Shown: positions 52,444-62,391, counted from the stretch's first letter. The stretch is DNA of 64,000 nt from Afipia sp. Root123D2 (GCF_001425835.1 NZ_LMDP01000002.1:652828-716827); one strand, 5' to 3'. Notes: generated from the sequence alone by a model not told the origin. Translations and numbers: made by a program.

Positions 52444-55417
52444 AGAAGACCGGCTCGACGACTTCGACCTCGATCGCACCGCTCGGCATCGGGACAAACA
52501 GGCGCGATCCCATTTTGGCGCGCCCGCCATGAATCAGCGCCAGTGCAATCGAGCCATCGAGCACCGCGCTCCAGTACGACGACGTCACATGTCCGAGTGT
52601 CGGGATTGGCGGCGCCGACTGCGGATTCGCGACCACCTGCGCGCCTTCTTCCAGAACGATTTTCGGATTAATGGTGCGCAGCCCCACAAGTTGCTTGCGT
52701 CCCGGCGCGGCGATCGCCGGACGGATCAGCGATCTTTTCCCGACGAAATCCTTCTTCGCCTTGCCGACCGCCCAGTTTAGACCCGCATCGTCCGGCGTGA
52801 CGGTGCCGTCCGTCTCCTGACCGACGACGATGTATCCCTTCTCGGCACGCAACACATGCATGGTCTCGGTGCCGTAAGGCGTGATGCCGTGGGGTGCGCC
52901 TGCAGCCAGGATCGCTTCCCACGCCGCGCGGCCATATCCAGCCGGAACGTTGACTTCGAAACCAAGCTCGCCCGTGAACGACACCCGGAACAACCGGGTC
53001 GGCACGCCGCAAATCTTACCCTCGCGCACGCTCATGTGCGGCATCGCTTCGCGCGAAAGATCAATACCGGACACCAGCGGCTCCAACACCTTGCGCGCTA
53101 GCGGCCCCTGCACCGCAATCACAGCCCATTGTTCGGTGGTAGAGGTCAGCCAGACGTCGAGACCCGGCCATTCGGTCTGAAGGAAATCCTCCATCATCGA
53201 GAGAACGCGGGCCGCGCCGCCGCTCGTGGTCGTGACATGGAAACGGTCCGCCGCCATGCGCCCGACGACGCCGTCGTCCATGATGAAACCGTCTTCGCGC
53301 AACATCAGGCCGTAGCGCAACCGGCCCGGCTCGAGCTTGGCCCAGGGGTTGGTGTACATCCGGTTCATGAATTCGGCGGCATCCTTGCCGACGACTTCGA
53401 TCTTGCCGAGTGTCGATGCATCGAACAGCCCGACCGACTTGCGCGTGGCAAGGCACTCGCGCGCCACCGCCGCATGGATGTCCTCGCCGTTGCGGGGAAA
53501 ATAAAATGCCCGCTTCCAGAGGCTGACGTCTTCGAAAACCGCGCCCTGTTCTTCGGCCCAATGATGGATCGAGGTCTGGCGCACCGGATCGAATAACTGG
53601 CCGCGCGACTGACCGGCAAAGGTGCCGAACGTCGTCGGCGTATAAGGCGGCCTGAAAGTCGTCAGCCCGACCTTCGGAACCGCCACGTTGAGCTCGCCCG
53701 CGACAATGCCCAGCGCATTCATGTTCGAGGTCTTGCCTTGATCGGTCGCCATGCCGGTCGTGGTGTATCGCTTGACGTGCTCGATCGACCGGAACCCTTC
53801 GCGAGTCGCGAGACGCACATCCTTGCTGGTCACGTCGTTCTGGAAATCGACCCATGCGCGGGTCTTCAGCGGATTGCGATTATGAGGCGTCGCGCCGATG
53901 AAACCATCCGCACCGAAATTCTCGGCCTCTGCCACATAAGTCCGCAAGCTGGCCGGCGCCCTGTCCGGTCCGCTTGCCGCACCCGCGCCTCCGGCGGCGC
54001 CGTCGTTCAATGCTTCGGCAAGACCGGACATGCCGCGGCACGCACCGACCGAGCGGGCGCGCTCGATCGATTCTCCCGGCAGAAAACTCTTGAGGTCGTC
54101 GTTGTAAATCAGCTTGCCGCGCGATTGGGAAAACAGGCTCACATTCGGCGTCCAGCCGCCAGACATCAGCACCAGATCGCAGGCCACCCGTTCCGCCGAA
54201 CCGACCTGCCCCCGCGCATCGAGCCTGGCGAGATCGACGGAATTCACCCGCAGATGTCCGCCGGTCGCGTTGATCGTCGTCCCGGTTCGCACTTCGATGC
54301 CGCTCGCGCGGGCAAGCTCCGGCCAATGCCCGGTGGGATTGGTTCGCAGATCGGCGATCGCGGCGATCTCGACGCCTGCGGCCTTCAGATCGATCGCAGC
54401 CCGATAGGCGCTGTCGCAGGCGGTGAAGACAACGGCGCGACGGCCCGGCTTTGCGCCATATCGATTGACATAGATACGGGCGGCTTCGGCCAGCATCACA
54501 CCCGGCCGGTCATTCTCCGGAAACACCAGCGGGCGCTCGATCGATCCGGTCGCCAGCACCACTTCGCTAGCTCGCAACTGCCAAAGCCGTTCGCGCGGAA
54601 GGCCAGCGGCGGCCGCACCGACATGGTCGGTGACGCGCTCGCAAAGTCCGATCAGATTGTGCGGATACCACCCGAAGGCCGTGGTCCGCGCCATCAGCAC
54701 GACATTGGGCCGCGCGCGCAAATCATCAAGCGCGGCAACAACCCAGTCCGACGCGCTCTTTCCGTCAATCGTTGCCGACAACTCCGCGAGCAGCGACCCG
54801 CCCATCTCGGCCTGTTCGTCGCAGAGAATAACTTTTGCGCCGGTGTCCGCGGCGGCCAGCGCAGCAGTAAGGCCCGCAGGCCCCCCGCCGACGACCAGCA
54901 CGTCGCAATGAGCATACACCTGCGTATAACGGTCGGCATCGGACTGGGTCGGCGCGCGGCCCAGTCCCGCCGCACGGCGGATGATCGGCTCGTACAATTT
55001 CTTCCAGGCCGCCTTCGGCCACATGAAGGTCTTGTAGTAAAAGCCCGCCGGCAGGAATGCCGAGAGCGATTCATTGGCTGCGCCGAAATCGAATCCCAGC
55101 GACGGCCAGCGATTTTGACTTTCTGTGGTCAGCCCGTCGTAGATTTCAACCTGGGTGGCGCGCAGGTTCGGCGAATAGCGCGACTGATCGCGGCCGACGC
55201 CGATCAAAGCGTTCGGCTCGTCGGAGCCGGCCGTCACAATGCCGCGCGGACGATGATACTTGAACGATCGCCCAACCAGATGCACGCCGTTCGCGATCAG
55301 CGCCGACGCCATCGTGTCGCCCTCGAAACCCTGGTAGCTTTTACCATCGAAGCTGAAGTTGAGAGGCTTAGCGCGGCGGATGCGACCGCCGGCGGGAATA
55401 CGAAAGGCCTGACTCAT
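52412..55417 (-). CDS. soxA: Heterotetrameric sarcosine oxidase, alpha subunit
   Basis: 1001 residues. N-terminal ferredoxin-like segment (FSFDGKSYQGFEGDTMASAL, without cluster cysteines), a NAD/FAD-type disulfide-oxidoreductase fold with DVLVVGGGPAGLTAALAAAD (about residue 175), and a C-terminal GcvT-like folate-binding module (about 610-1001; GLFDASTLGKIEVVGKDAAEFM, and MHVLRAEKGYIVVGQETDG). The GcvT part accepts the methylene group on tetrahydrofolate. Start overlaps the soxD stop (ATGA). Length is normal for the family. Confidence 0.96.
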   Translation of the reverse strand: MSQAFRIPAGGRIRRAKPLNFSFDGKSYQGFEGDTMASALIANGVHLVGRSFKYHRPRGIVTAGSDEPNALIGVGRDQSRYSPNLRATQVEIYDGLTTESQNRWPSLGFDFGAANESLSAFLPAGFYYKTFMWPKAAWKKLYEPIIRRAAGLGRAPTQSDADRYTQVYAHCDVLVVGGGPAGLTAALAAADTGAKVILCDEQAEMGGSLLAELSATIDGKSASDWVVAALDDLRARPNVVLMARTTAFGWYPHNLIGLCERVTDHVGAAAAGLPRERLWQLRASEVVLATGSIERPLVFPENDRPGVMLAEAARIYVNRYGAKPGRRAVVFTACDSAYRAAIDLKAAGVEIAAIADLRTNPTGHWPELARASGIEVRTGTTINATGGHLRVNSVDLARLDARGQVGSAERVACDLVLMSGGWTPNVSLFSQSRGKLIYNDDLKSFLPGESIERARSVGACRGMSGLAEALNDGAAGGAGAASGPDRAPASLRTYVAEAENFGADGFIGATPHNRNPLKTRAWVDFQNDVTSKDVRLATREGFRSIEHVKRYTTTGMATDQGKTSNMNALGIVAGELNVAVPKVGLTTFRPPYTPTTFGTFAGQSRGQLFDPVRQTSIHHWAEEQGAVFEDVSLWKRAFYFPRNGEDIHAAVARECLATRKSVGLFDASTLGKIEVVGKDAAEFMNRMYTNPWAKLEPGRLRYGLMLREDGFIMDDGVVGRMAADRFHVTTTSGGAARVLSMMEDFLQTEWPGLDVWLTSTTEQWAVIAVQGPLARKVLEPLVSGIDLSREAMPHMSVREGKICGVPTRLFRVSFTGELGFEVNVPAGYGRAAWEAILAAGAPHGITPYGTETMHVLRAEKGYIVVGQETDGTVTPDDAGLNWAVGKAKKDFVGKRSLIRPAIAAPGRKQLVGLRTINPKIVLEEGAQVVANPQSAPPIPTLGHVTSSYWSAVLDGSIALALIHGGRAKMGSRLFVPMPSGAIEVEVVEPVFYDKKGERLDG

Positions 55418-55710
55418 CGAGCGGCCTCCCCGCGCTGCGTCGCCGGCCGCGTGGTGCCTGTTTCATAGGTCTGAAGGATCTGATCGCTGGCTGTGTCCCT
55501 GAGCACGTTCAAGAACCGGCCGCACCCGTGAATGTGACGCCAACGTTCGGCATGAACTCCTCTGGGATTGGTCCGGATATAGAGAAACTCCGCCCATTCC
55601 TGATCATTCAACAGCGACGGATCGGCCGGCCGCGCGATATGCGCCTCGTGACCGTAGGAAAATTCAAGCTCCGGTCGCGGGCCGCAGTAAGGACAACAGA
55701 TAACGAGCAT
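55414..55710 (-). CDS. soxD: Heterotetrameric sarcosine oxidase, delta subunit
   Basis: 98 residues from the ATG at 55710 (a TTG precedes it). It is the zinc-binding subunit: MLVICCPYCGPRPELEFSYG with the first Cys pair and WRHIHGCGRFLNVLRDT with the His and Cys of the second pair. The short protein bridges the other subunits. Length and position between soxB and soxA are standard for sox operons. Confidence 0.95.
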   Translation of the reverse strand: MLVICCPYCGPRPELEFSYGHEAHIARPADPSLLNDQEWAEFLYIRTNPRGVHAERWRHIHGCGRFLNVLRDTASDQILQTYETGTTRPATQRGEAAR

Positions 55711-55726
55711 CAACCTATCCTACGGT

Positions 55727-56980
55727 TCAATGGGCAACGGCCGCGGCGGCAGCCTCATCGATCAGAACGCCGTCGCGGAACCGTTCGATCGTGAACGGTG
55801 CGTTGAATTCATGCGGCTCGTCTTTCGCGATGGTCCATGCGAAAACATTTCCGGAGCCAGGCGTCGCCTTGAACCCGCCGGTACCCCACCCGCAATTGAC
55901 ATACAGGCCCTTGACCGGCGTCTTGGCGATGATCGGCGAGCGATCGGGCGTGACGTCGACCGTACCGCCCCAGTTTCTCAACATCCGCAAGCGGCGGAAC
56001 ATCGGAACCAGTTCGCAGATCGCATCGAGCGTGTGGTTCACGATGTGAAGTCCGCCACGCTGCGAATACGAGGTATAGGCGTCGGTGCCGGCGCCGATCA
56101 CCATCTCGCCCTTGTCCGACTGGGAGATGTAGGCGTGAATCGTGTTGGACATGACGACGCAGGGGAAAACCGGCTTGACCGGCTCCGACACCAGCGCCTG
56201 CAGCGGATAGCTCTCCAGCGGCAGCCTGATGCCCGCCATATTCATGATGATGCTAGTGTTGCCTGCGGCGGACACGCCCACCTTCTTGGTTGCGATGAAC
56301 CCGCGCGAGGTTTCGACGCCTTCCACCGCGCCGTTCGCGCCGCGCCGGATTCCGGTGACCTCGCAATTCTCGATGATGTCGACACCGAGGGCATCGGCCG
56401 CGCGCGCGTATCCCCATGCGACGGCGTCGTGCCGCGCGGTTCCGCCTCTGCGCTGCAGCGCGCCGCCGAGGATTGGATAACGCATCGCGCCTCCGATATT
56501 CAGCGGCGGACAGAACTCCTTGCACTCCTGCGGATCGAGCCACTCATTGTCGATGCCGTTGAGGCGGTTGGCGTGGACGTGCCGCTTGAAACTTTGGACG
56601 TCATGAATGTTGTGCGCCAGCATCAGAACGCCGCGCGGCGAATACATGACGTTGTAGTTTATCGACTGCGACAGGCCTTCCCACAGCTTCAGCGCGTGCT
56701 CGTAGAGTTTTGCGCTCTCATCGAACAGATAGTTCGACCGGATGATGGTGGTGTTGCGGCCGGTGTTGCCGCCGCCAAGCCAGCCGCGCTCGACCACTGC
56801 CACGTTGGTGATGCCGTGCTCCTTGGCAAGATAGAAGGCAGCCGCAAGCCCATGCCCGCCGCCGCCCACGATAACGGCGTCGTAAGCCGGCTTCGGATCC
56901 GGCGAACGCCATTGCCTCCGCCAACCTGAATGACCGCTGAGACCGGCTCGGAACAATGAGAGAGCGGAGTATCTTTGCAT
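55727..56980 (-). CDS. soxB: Heterotetrameric sarcosine oxidase, beta subunit
   Basis: 417 residues. FAD-binding AVIVGGGGHGLAAAFYLAKE lies near residue 35, WLGGGNTGRNTTIIRSNYL follows, and RHDAVAWGYARAADALG holds the His that carries the covalent FMN. VNCGWGTGGFKATPGSG is the C-terminal flavin contact. This subunit catalyses oxidative demethylation of sarcosine. It is the first gene of soxB-soxD-soxA-soxG-sdaA-glyA on the minus strand. A promoter within 56981-57169 is expected but no box was identified. Confidence 0.96.
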   Translation of the reverse strand: MQRYSALSLFRAGLSGHSGWRRQWRSPDPKPAYDAVIVGGGGHGLAAAFYLAKEHGITNVAVVERGWLGGGNTGRNTTIIRSNYLFDESAKLYEHALKLWEGLSQSINYNVMYSPRGVLMLAHNIHDVQSFKRHVHANRLNGIDNEWLDPQECKEFCPPLNIGGAMRYPILGGALQRRGGTARHDAVAWGYARAADALGVDIIENCEVTGIRRGANGAVEGVETSRGFIATKKVGVSAAGNTSIIMNMAGIRLPLESYPLQALVSEPVKPVFPCVVMSNTIHAYISQSDKGEMVIGAGTDAYTSYSQRGGLHIVNHTLDAICELVPMFRRLRMLRNWGGTVDVTPDRSPIIAKTPVKGLYVNCGWGTGGFKATPGSGNVFAWTIAKDEPHEFNAPFTIERFRDGVLIDEAAAAAVAH

Positions 56981-57169
56981 CGGGGCTCGCCTTGCTGACG
57001 CATCACGATACAGTCGCGCGCTTTGCAGCTACCAGCATCGGACCGTCAAAAGGATGGGATCAACGCGACATTTCCCATTAAGTTACGCTGGAAAAACAGT
57101 GACTTCGGCTTGGCCACAACACGGCTCTTGCAATCGAAAATCCTGCACTGCAACAACGCCTTTACTCGT

Positions 57170-58195
57170 TCAGGCCAGCGCACCGTCGGTGAAGCGTTCC
57201 GACACAAAATCGACATCGAATTTCGATGACGGACCGATGACGACAAGGCTGGATTCCTGCGAGACGCCGGGCGCCGCGACTCTTGGAGCATCGTCAGGCG
57301 TGAGCTTCCATCGCGACCCGACGCGCTGATAGATGAACCGCTGGGATGGATTATCCGAGAAATGGAAGATGCCCTTGGCTCGGATGATGTCGGCGGGCAA
57401 TTGCTCCAGCGCGTTCGTCAGCCTCTCCTTGCCCAGAGGATTACTCCAAACCCGGCTCCAGCTTCGGAACACCGAGCTATGATCTTCATCCGGCAGACAC
57501 GCCATCGCCACCGATTGCTGGGTCCGGACGCCGAGCACCACATCTGCGGGCACATCCGCATGGGCCACTTCAAGAACCGGACGCGTGCCTGCGAGTTCCT
57601 GCAAGTGGTCGCGAACCGCGCGACCGCGCGTGCCCAGCAGGTCGACCTTGTTCAGCACGATAATATCCGCGGCCGAAAGCTGGGCCGAGAATATCGATGC
57701 GAGGTCGGGATCGTTATGTCTCTCCTCGAAGGTTTCGCCATCCACCAGCGTCAGGATGCCGTCCAGATAAAGCGCCGGATTCGCCAGCGCGACCTGGGCG
57801 ATGCCGCGCGGGTCCGCAAGCCCGCTGGCCTCGAGAATGATCGCGTCCGGCGGCTCCGGACTGTCGGACAACTTAATCAGCGCACGGGTCAGATCTCCCG
57901 CAACGGTGCAGCAGGCGCAACCATTGGCGAGGCTGATCGCATCCTCGCTGCGGGACTTGATCAGCGCGGCATCGATGTTGATGTTGCCGAAGTCATTGAC
58001 GAGTACGGCCAGCCGCCGCCCCTGCGGCTCGGACAAAAGCCGGTTCAGCAGCGTGGTCTTTCCCGCACCGAGAAACCCGCTGATGACCGTCAGCGGCAGC
58101 ACGTTGCTTTGAGCGGCGGTCCGCGCGGGAATCAGACGCGCCGCCTCAAAGATGCCGGTCAACATGCTGAGAGTTTCGCTCTGGAGCACGCTCAT
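57170..58195 (-). CDS. CobW/COG0523-family metal-chaperone GTPase
   Basis: 341 residues. G-protein motifs: P-loop VISGFLGAGKTTLLNRLL, LVNDFGNINIDA, the metal-binding CxCC in LANGCACCTVAGDL, and IIVLNKVDLLG. The C-terminal CobW domain (about 230-320) follows. COG0523 proteins insert or sequester metals (zinc, cobalt, iron). Here it is close to an amidohydrolase that needs metal, so a role in loading that enzyme, or the zinc subunit SoxD, is possible but inferred. It ends 189 nt before the soxB start, so it probably belongs to an upstream unit. Confidence 0.92.
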   Translation of the reverse strand: MSVLQSETLSMLTGIFEAARLIPARTAAQSNVLPLTVISGFLGAGKTTLLNRLLSEPQGRRLAVLVNDFGNINIDAALIKSRSEDAISLANGCACCTVAGDLTRALIKLSDSPEPPDAIILEASGLADPRGIAQVALANPALYLDGILTLVDGETFEERHNDPDLASIFSAQLSAADIIVLNKVDLLGTRGRAVRDHLQELAGTRPVLEVAHADVPADVVLGVRTQQSVAMACLPDEDHSSVFRSWSRVWSNPLGKERLTNALEQLPADIIRAKGIFHFSDNPSQRFIYQRVGSRWKLTPDDAPRVAAPGVSQESSLVVIGPSSKFDVDFVSERFTDGALA

Positions 58196-58240
58196 GTTTG
58201 TCGCCTCACCGGCCAGCGCTGACTGTCGCGCGCCTTGTCC

Positions 58241-59899
58241 TCATGCGGGCTGCACCTGCCCGCCGAGAACGGTTCCCCAGATTCCTATGTCTTTCAGGTT
58301 CGCCGGATTCACCTCGTACGGATCCTGATCCAGAATCACGAAGTCCGCCATCTTGCCCGGCTCAAGGCTGCCGATTTTCTGCTCCATGCCGAGCACATAG
58401 GCGGCATCGATGGTGATCGCCCGCAGCGCGCGCTCGACGCCGATCCGCTCGCCGGGAGCCAATACGGTCTTTCCGTCCAGCGCGATGCGGTTGACCGCGA
58501 TCCACGCCGCGGTGAGCGGATGGAGCGGCACCAGCACCAGCGAATAATCGGAGTGTAACGCGAACACGACGCCTTCCCGCTCCAGTGAACCCAGCCGCGC
58601 GACCGCCTCGGAACGATCGGGGCCGAATCCCTGCTCGCTATGAAGCTGACTGCGGTAATGGACGAAGTAGTTGTTGACGCTGGCGAGGCCACCCAGCGCC
58701 TTGAGCCGGCGCGCCTGATCCGGCGTGCTGATGCAATAATGCTCCAGCGTGAAGCGGTGATCGAACCGGGGCTGGATCTCCTGCAGCTTGGCGAGCGCGT
58801 TCAACGACGCATCGACCGCCTCGTCGCCGTTGGCATGGCAATGGACCGCGATTCCCTTTTTCCAGAATGGAAGCATCCGTTCGTGCAGTTCATCCCAGGG
58901 CACATCGTTGCGAAGGCCGTTGCTGCCGTCCAGATAGCCCGGGAAATTCAGCCGCAGCGACATCGCCGGGAACGAGCCGTCGGACAGGAATTTGACGCCG
59001 TGGAAAAACAGCTTGTCGCTGCTGCGCTTCATCGCATCGACAAGAAAATCCGCCGCCTTGCTGCCGTGGCTCGCATGGAGCGACATTTCGAGCGAAACCA
59101 GGCCCATGCGAAGCGGATAGGTTTGTTCGGACACGACCTTCGAATAGAGCTTCCACTCGGCCTCGAAATCACCCTTGCCGAAAATCATTTCCGCCGTGGT
59201 GGTGACGCCCGCCTTGTGGGCGATATCGCCCATCCGGCGCATTCCGTCTTCGCCACCGCGTGCCGCGATCTCGGCACGCAGCGCGCCCAGCGCAATGCGT
59301 CCGGCTTCAAGCTCGACGAACACGCCGTTCAAGCGGCCATCGGGGTAACGCTGCACGCCGTGGACGTTGGTGTTGTTCGGAACGGCGGCGTGATCCAGCG
59401 CCGGGCTGTTCAGGTAAACGAAGTGAGGGGCGTAGGAGATCACCCAGATCGGCCGCGTGGTTGAGATCTGATCGAGTTCGTCGCGATCCAAATGTCCGCC
59501 CTGCGCGGCGGGATCCAGTCCCCACGCGATCAGCGGCGCCGTCGGATCGCTATCCGCGCGGTCCACCTCACGTAGCTTGTTCATGACATCCGCGCGGGTC
59601 GGCAAGCCCGGATTGATTCCGTTCGGGCCAGGCGAGTCGATCGGGCCGATATAATGCAGCGCGAGATATCCCGCCGAGAAGGCGAAGTGGGTGTGCGGAT
59701 CGATGAAACCGGGCATGATGATCTTGTCCCGGAACGTGTCATCGATGCGATGGGGATTTCGGTCGAGCCACGGCTTCATGGTTTCCAACGTGCCGGTCGA
59801 CAACACCCGGCCGTCCATCACCGCCACCGCTTCGGCGAACGGCCTTCCGGTGTCCATGGTAATGACTTTACGAGCCCGATAGACAGTAATATCGCCCAT
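58241..59899 (-). CDS. Amidohydrolase family 3 (YtcJ-like) metal-dependent hydrolase
   Basis: 552 residues. The metal-site motif GFIDPHTHFAFSAGYLAL lies at about 66-83, the carboxyl-site region includes KFLSDGSFPAMSL, and AVHCHANGDEAVDASL and FTLEHYCISTPDQ supply further His ligands; the catalytic Asp is in ALHSDYSLVLVPLHP. The C-terminal VLGMEQKIGSLEPGKMADFVIL is typical. YtcJ-like enzymes hydrolyse diverse amide or lactam bonds, and the substrate here cannot be stated. It is followed by the CobW-type GTPase 45 nt later, suggesting a common transcript. Confidence 0.93.
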   Translation of the reverse strand: MGDITVYRARKVITMDTGRPFAEAVAVMDGRVLSTGTLETMKPWLDRNPHRIDDTFRDKIIMPGFIDPHTHFAFSAGYLALHYIGPIDSPGPNGINPGLPTRADVMNKLREVDRADSDPTAPLIAWGLDPAAQGGHLDRDELDQISTTRPIWVISYAPHFVYLNSPALDHAAVPNNTNVHGVQRYPDGRLNGVFVELEAGRIALGALRAEIAARGGEDGMRRMGDIAHKAGVTTTAEMIFGKGDFEAEWKLYSKVVSEQTYPLRMGLVSLEMSLHASHGSKAADFLVDAMKRSSDKLFFHGVKFLSDGSFPAMSLRLNFPGYLDGSNGLRNDVPWDELHERMLPFWKKGIAVHCHANGDEAVDASLNALAKLQEIQPRFDHRFTLEHYCISTPDQARRLKALGGLASVNNYFVHYRSQLHSEQGFGPDRSEAVARLGSLEREGVVFALHSDYSLVLVPLHPLTAAWIAVNRIALDGKTVLAPGERIGVERALRAITIDAAYVLGMEQKIGSLEPGKMADFVILDQDPYEVNPANLKDIGIWGTVLGGQVQPA

Positions 59900-60255
59900 T
59901 TACTTCTCCTCACCGGCTGTTTCGGTAGTTGATCATCCTCGTGTCGAAGCAGGCTGTTATTGAGGCGACAGAAATGTTGTAAAATTTCCAAACATTCATC
60001 TGCTTTGAATCACGCTGCCCGAACCTGTCCGGGCCCGACCGCGCTCGCAGTTTTGAGCGTCGATTCAAGCCATGCACCACATGCCTCGAGCGACATTGAA
60101 CGATTGCGACATTATAGACGTAAGAAAGCGACAATGAGTCGTCCACAGCTTGCTTATCAGAACAGCCCCGAGAATGATCAACACACCGCCCACCGACCTT
60201 TTCCAGTGATGAAAACGCCCGTGGTCTGGTGCGTGCTTGGGGTGCAGGAGCTGAC
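59900..60255. other. Divergent control region between the amidohydrolase and CocE-type hydrolase
   Basis: 356 bp with no supported gene. A loose AT-rich inverted pattern (AATGTT/AACATT around 59972-59995) is present but not convincing as an operator. Confidence 0.4.
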
Positions 60256-62124
60256 ATGGCGGACAATGACTTGAGAGGACAAGGCTGGATCGTTCCGCCC
60301 AGTCAGTACATCAAGAGCCGTCCCGCCATCTGCGACATTCCAATACCAAGCTCCAGGTATCTGCAGATGAGGGATGGCTGCAAGATCGCGGCTGATATCT
60401 ATCTGCCCGAGGGCGGCGAGCACAAACGTCCGACAATTTTCATTCAAACCCCCTACTATCGACGCTTCGCCGTCGAGCCCGGGGTGCAAGGCGTTGAGGT
60501 TTCGCCGAACGTCGCAAAATATCGCGATGTCTTCGTATCGCGCGGCTACGCGGTTGTTATCGTGGATATTCGCGGAACCGGCGCAAGCTTCGGCACCCGG
60601 GATAGCTTCCGCTCTCCTAAAGAACGAGACGACGCTGTCGAGATCACCGATTGGATCGTGGCGCAGCCTTGGTCCAACGGATCGGTCGGGGCGACCGGGA
60701 TTTCCTATCTCGGGGCTGCCAGCGATTTTCTGGCCAGCACTGCGCATCCCGCGGTCAAAGCTATCGCGCCGCTATTCGCGGTTTGGGACACCTATTTGGA
60801 CAACTATTATCCGGGCGGTGTTTTGCTGACCAATCTGGCCAGCGTGTACGATGAGTTAATGGTGGCACTCGACCACGACAACCGGACGCTTCTGAAAAAA
60901 TTCGCTTATTATGCCGATCCTCACTTCCGCGGGCCTCAGCCGGTGGACGAAGACGCGGACGGCTCCCTTTGCAGAGAAGCGGTTGCCCAACACGCCGGCA
61001 ATTTCCGGATGCCTGAATTTATTGGCCAGCTTGAGTACCGCAACGAACCTGTGCCGCATAGGCCAGCCCTGTCGTCGGCAAGCATCAGCCCTTCTCACTA
61101 CGCATCCGGAATCAGGGACGACGTCGCCGTGTACTCGGTCTCCGGGTGGATGGATGGCGCGGGCTATATGAACGGCGCAATCAGCAGATTTCTGACGCTC
61201 CCCAGCAAAAACAAATATCTGTTGCTCGGCCCATGGGATCACGGCGCACGTATCAATGTTTCACTTTGGCGAGCCAGTGAGACGCCTGAATTTGACCTGT
61301 TCGCCGAGATTCTACGATTCTTTGACGAGCATTTGCTGGGACTTGAAACCGGACTTCGAAGTGAAAAGCCCATTCACTATTTCACTCTACACGAAGAGGT
61401 CTGGCGGGGCGCCAGTTCCTGGCCACCGGTTAAGCCTGAAACATGCCTGTTCATTTCCACCGCTGGCCGCTTGTCGGAAGCTCCTGAGGCAGCAGCTGAA
61501 GACTCCTATCGCGTCGATTTCGCGTCGGCAACCGGACAACGAACGCGTTATGAGCGCATCGCCGCGATAGACAGCCGAGAGTATTATACGGACTGGAATG
61601 GACGCGATCAGCGGATGCTAAACTATACATCCACTCCTCTTGCGAGGAAGGCAGAATTAGCCGGCCACTGCACTGTTTCGCTCTGGATCGCTAGCGACAC
61701 GCCCGACCTTGCAATCCATGCATATCTTTCAGAGGTCGATAACGACGGAAATGCGAGATATGTCACAGAGGGGCTACTGCGCGCGATCCATCGACAGGAA
61801 CAGCAAGCGCCGGCCAACTATCAAACATCGTGGTCCTTCCACTCCTGCACGCGGGAAAACGCTCGACCAATGCCGGTGGGGCAACCACAACTCGTTCAAT
61901 TCGCGTTGCTCCCGATCTCGTGGGAATTTCCCGCCGGCAGCCGAATCAGACTTTCGATCTCAGGTACGGACGCGGATCATTGCAAACGCATACCAGACGA
62001 TCAAACCCCGAACGTCAAACTTCAGATGGGGGCGAGCATGGCTTCCTCCATCTCACTGCCACTTCGTCCATCGGGTATTACGGATTTCTCAACGCACCTG
62101 GTTAGTAGCATGAGGCTACACTAG
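60256..62124 (+). CDS. CocE/NonD family hydrolase (X-Pro dipeptidyl-peptidase-like)
   Basis: 622 residues from the ATG at 60256 with GGAG 5 nt upstream; the frame extends to 60229. Ordinary arrangement: alpha/beta-hydrolase core (RYLQMRDGCKIAADIYLP, YAVVIVDIRGTGASFG), nucleophile Ser in VGATGISYLGAASDF, Asp in VSGWMDGAGYMNGA and His in LLGPWDHGARIN, followed by a C-terminal jelly-roll domain (FALLPISWEFPAGSRIRLSISG). Members hydrolyse esters or amides such as cocaine esters, or cephalosporin acyl groups. No signal peptide is visible. Its substrate is unknown. Confidence 0.93.
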   Translation: MADNDLRGQGWIVPPSQYIKSRPAICDIPIPSSRYLQMRDGCKIAADIYLPEGGEHKRPTIFIQTPYYRRFAVEPGVQGVEVSPNVAKYRDVFVSRGYAVVIVDIRGTGASFGTRDSFRSPKERDDAVEITDWIVAQPWSNGSVGATGISYLGAASDFLASTAHPAVKAIAPLFAVWDTYLDNYYPGGVLLTNLASVYDELMVALDHDNRTLLKKFAYYADPHFRGPQPVDEDADGSLCREAVAQHAGNFRMPEFIGQLEYRNEPVPHRPALSSASISPSHYASGIRDDVAVYSVSGWMDGAGYMNGAISRFLTLPSKNKYLLLGPWDHGARINVSLWRASETPEFDLFAEILRFFDEHLLGLETGLRSEKPIHYFTLHEEVWRGASSWPPVKPETCLFISTAGRLSEAPEAAAEDSYRVDFASATGQRTRYERIAAIDSREYYTDWNGRDQRMLNYTSTPLARKAELAGHCTVSLWIASDTPDLAIHAYLSEVDNDGNARYVTEGLLRAIHRQEQQAPANYQTSWSFHSCTRENARPMPVGQPQLVQFALLPISWEFPAGSRIRLSISGTDADHCKRIPDDQTPNVKLQMGASMASSISLPLRPSGITDFSTHLVSSMRLH

Positions 62125-62391
62125 TCGCGCGCTAGCTGCGACGATCATTCCAATCAGCAATAGTGTCATCTGAGCTACGACTCCAACGTTGTTATGCATT
62201 GAAGAACTGGTCGCGCTCCTTGATATCTGACGAATACCCAGCACCATCGAAATGACCCAAGGTATAAATGCAAAGACGATGATTGGCAGCTTGTGGATCG
62301 ACCCGCTAGTAGAGATAAACTGAAAGCCAATTGGAAATAAGAAGAAACTAATCGCGGAGAGGATTATTGGCATATTGCGCTGATTGTTCAT
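62116..62391 (-). CDS. Small membrane protein of unknown function
   Basis: 91 residues with about three hydrophobic segments (MPIILSAISFFLFPIGFQFI, LPIIVFAFIPWVISMVLGI, VVAQMTLLLIGMIVAASARL). Its GC content is visibly lower than its neighbours. The last codons overlap the 3' end of the convergent CocE-type gene by 9 nt. No Shine-Dalgarno sequence is clear and no family is recognised; the case rests on the ordered hydrophobic pattern. Confidence 0.5.
   Translation of the reverse strand: MNNQRNMPIILSAISFFLFPIGFQFISTSGSIHKLPIIVFAFIPWVISMVLGIRQISRSATSSSMHNNVGVVAQMTLLLIGMIVAASARLV

Noticed and set aside
53738-55468. 576-codon plus-strand ORF opposite soxA
   Set aside because: It is an antisense shadow of a GC-rich, clearly recognised gene; composition is Arg/Gly/His-rich and no family pattern is present.
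55730-56929. 399-codon plus-strand ORF opposite soxB
   Set aside because: Antisense shadow; the minus-strand frame has intact FAD and FMN motifs.
59972-59995. AATGTT/AACATT pattern as an operator
   Set aside because: Arms are only six bases with an AT-rich 12-nt spacer; easily expected by chance.
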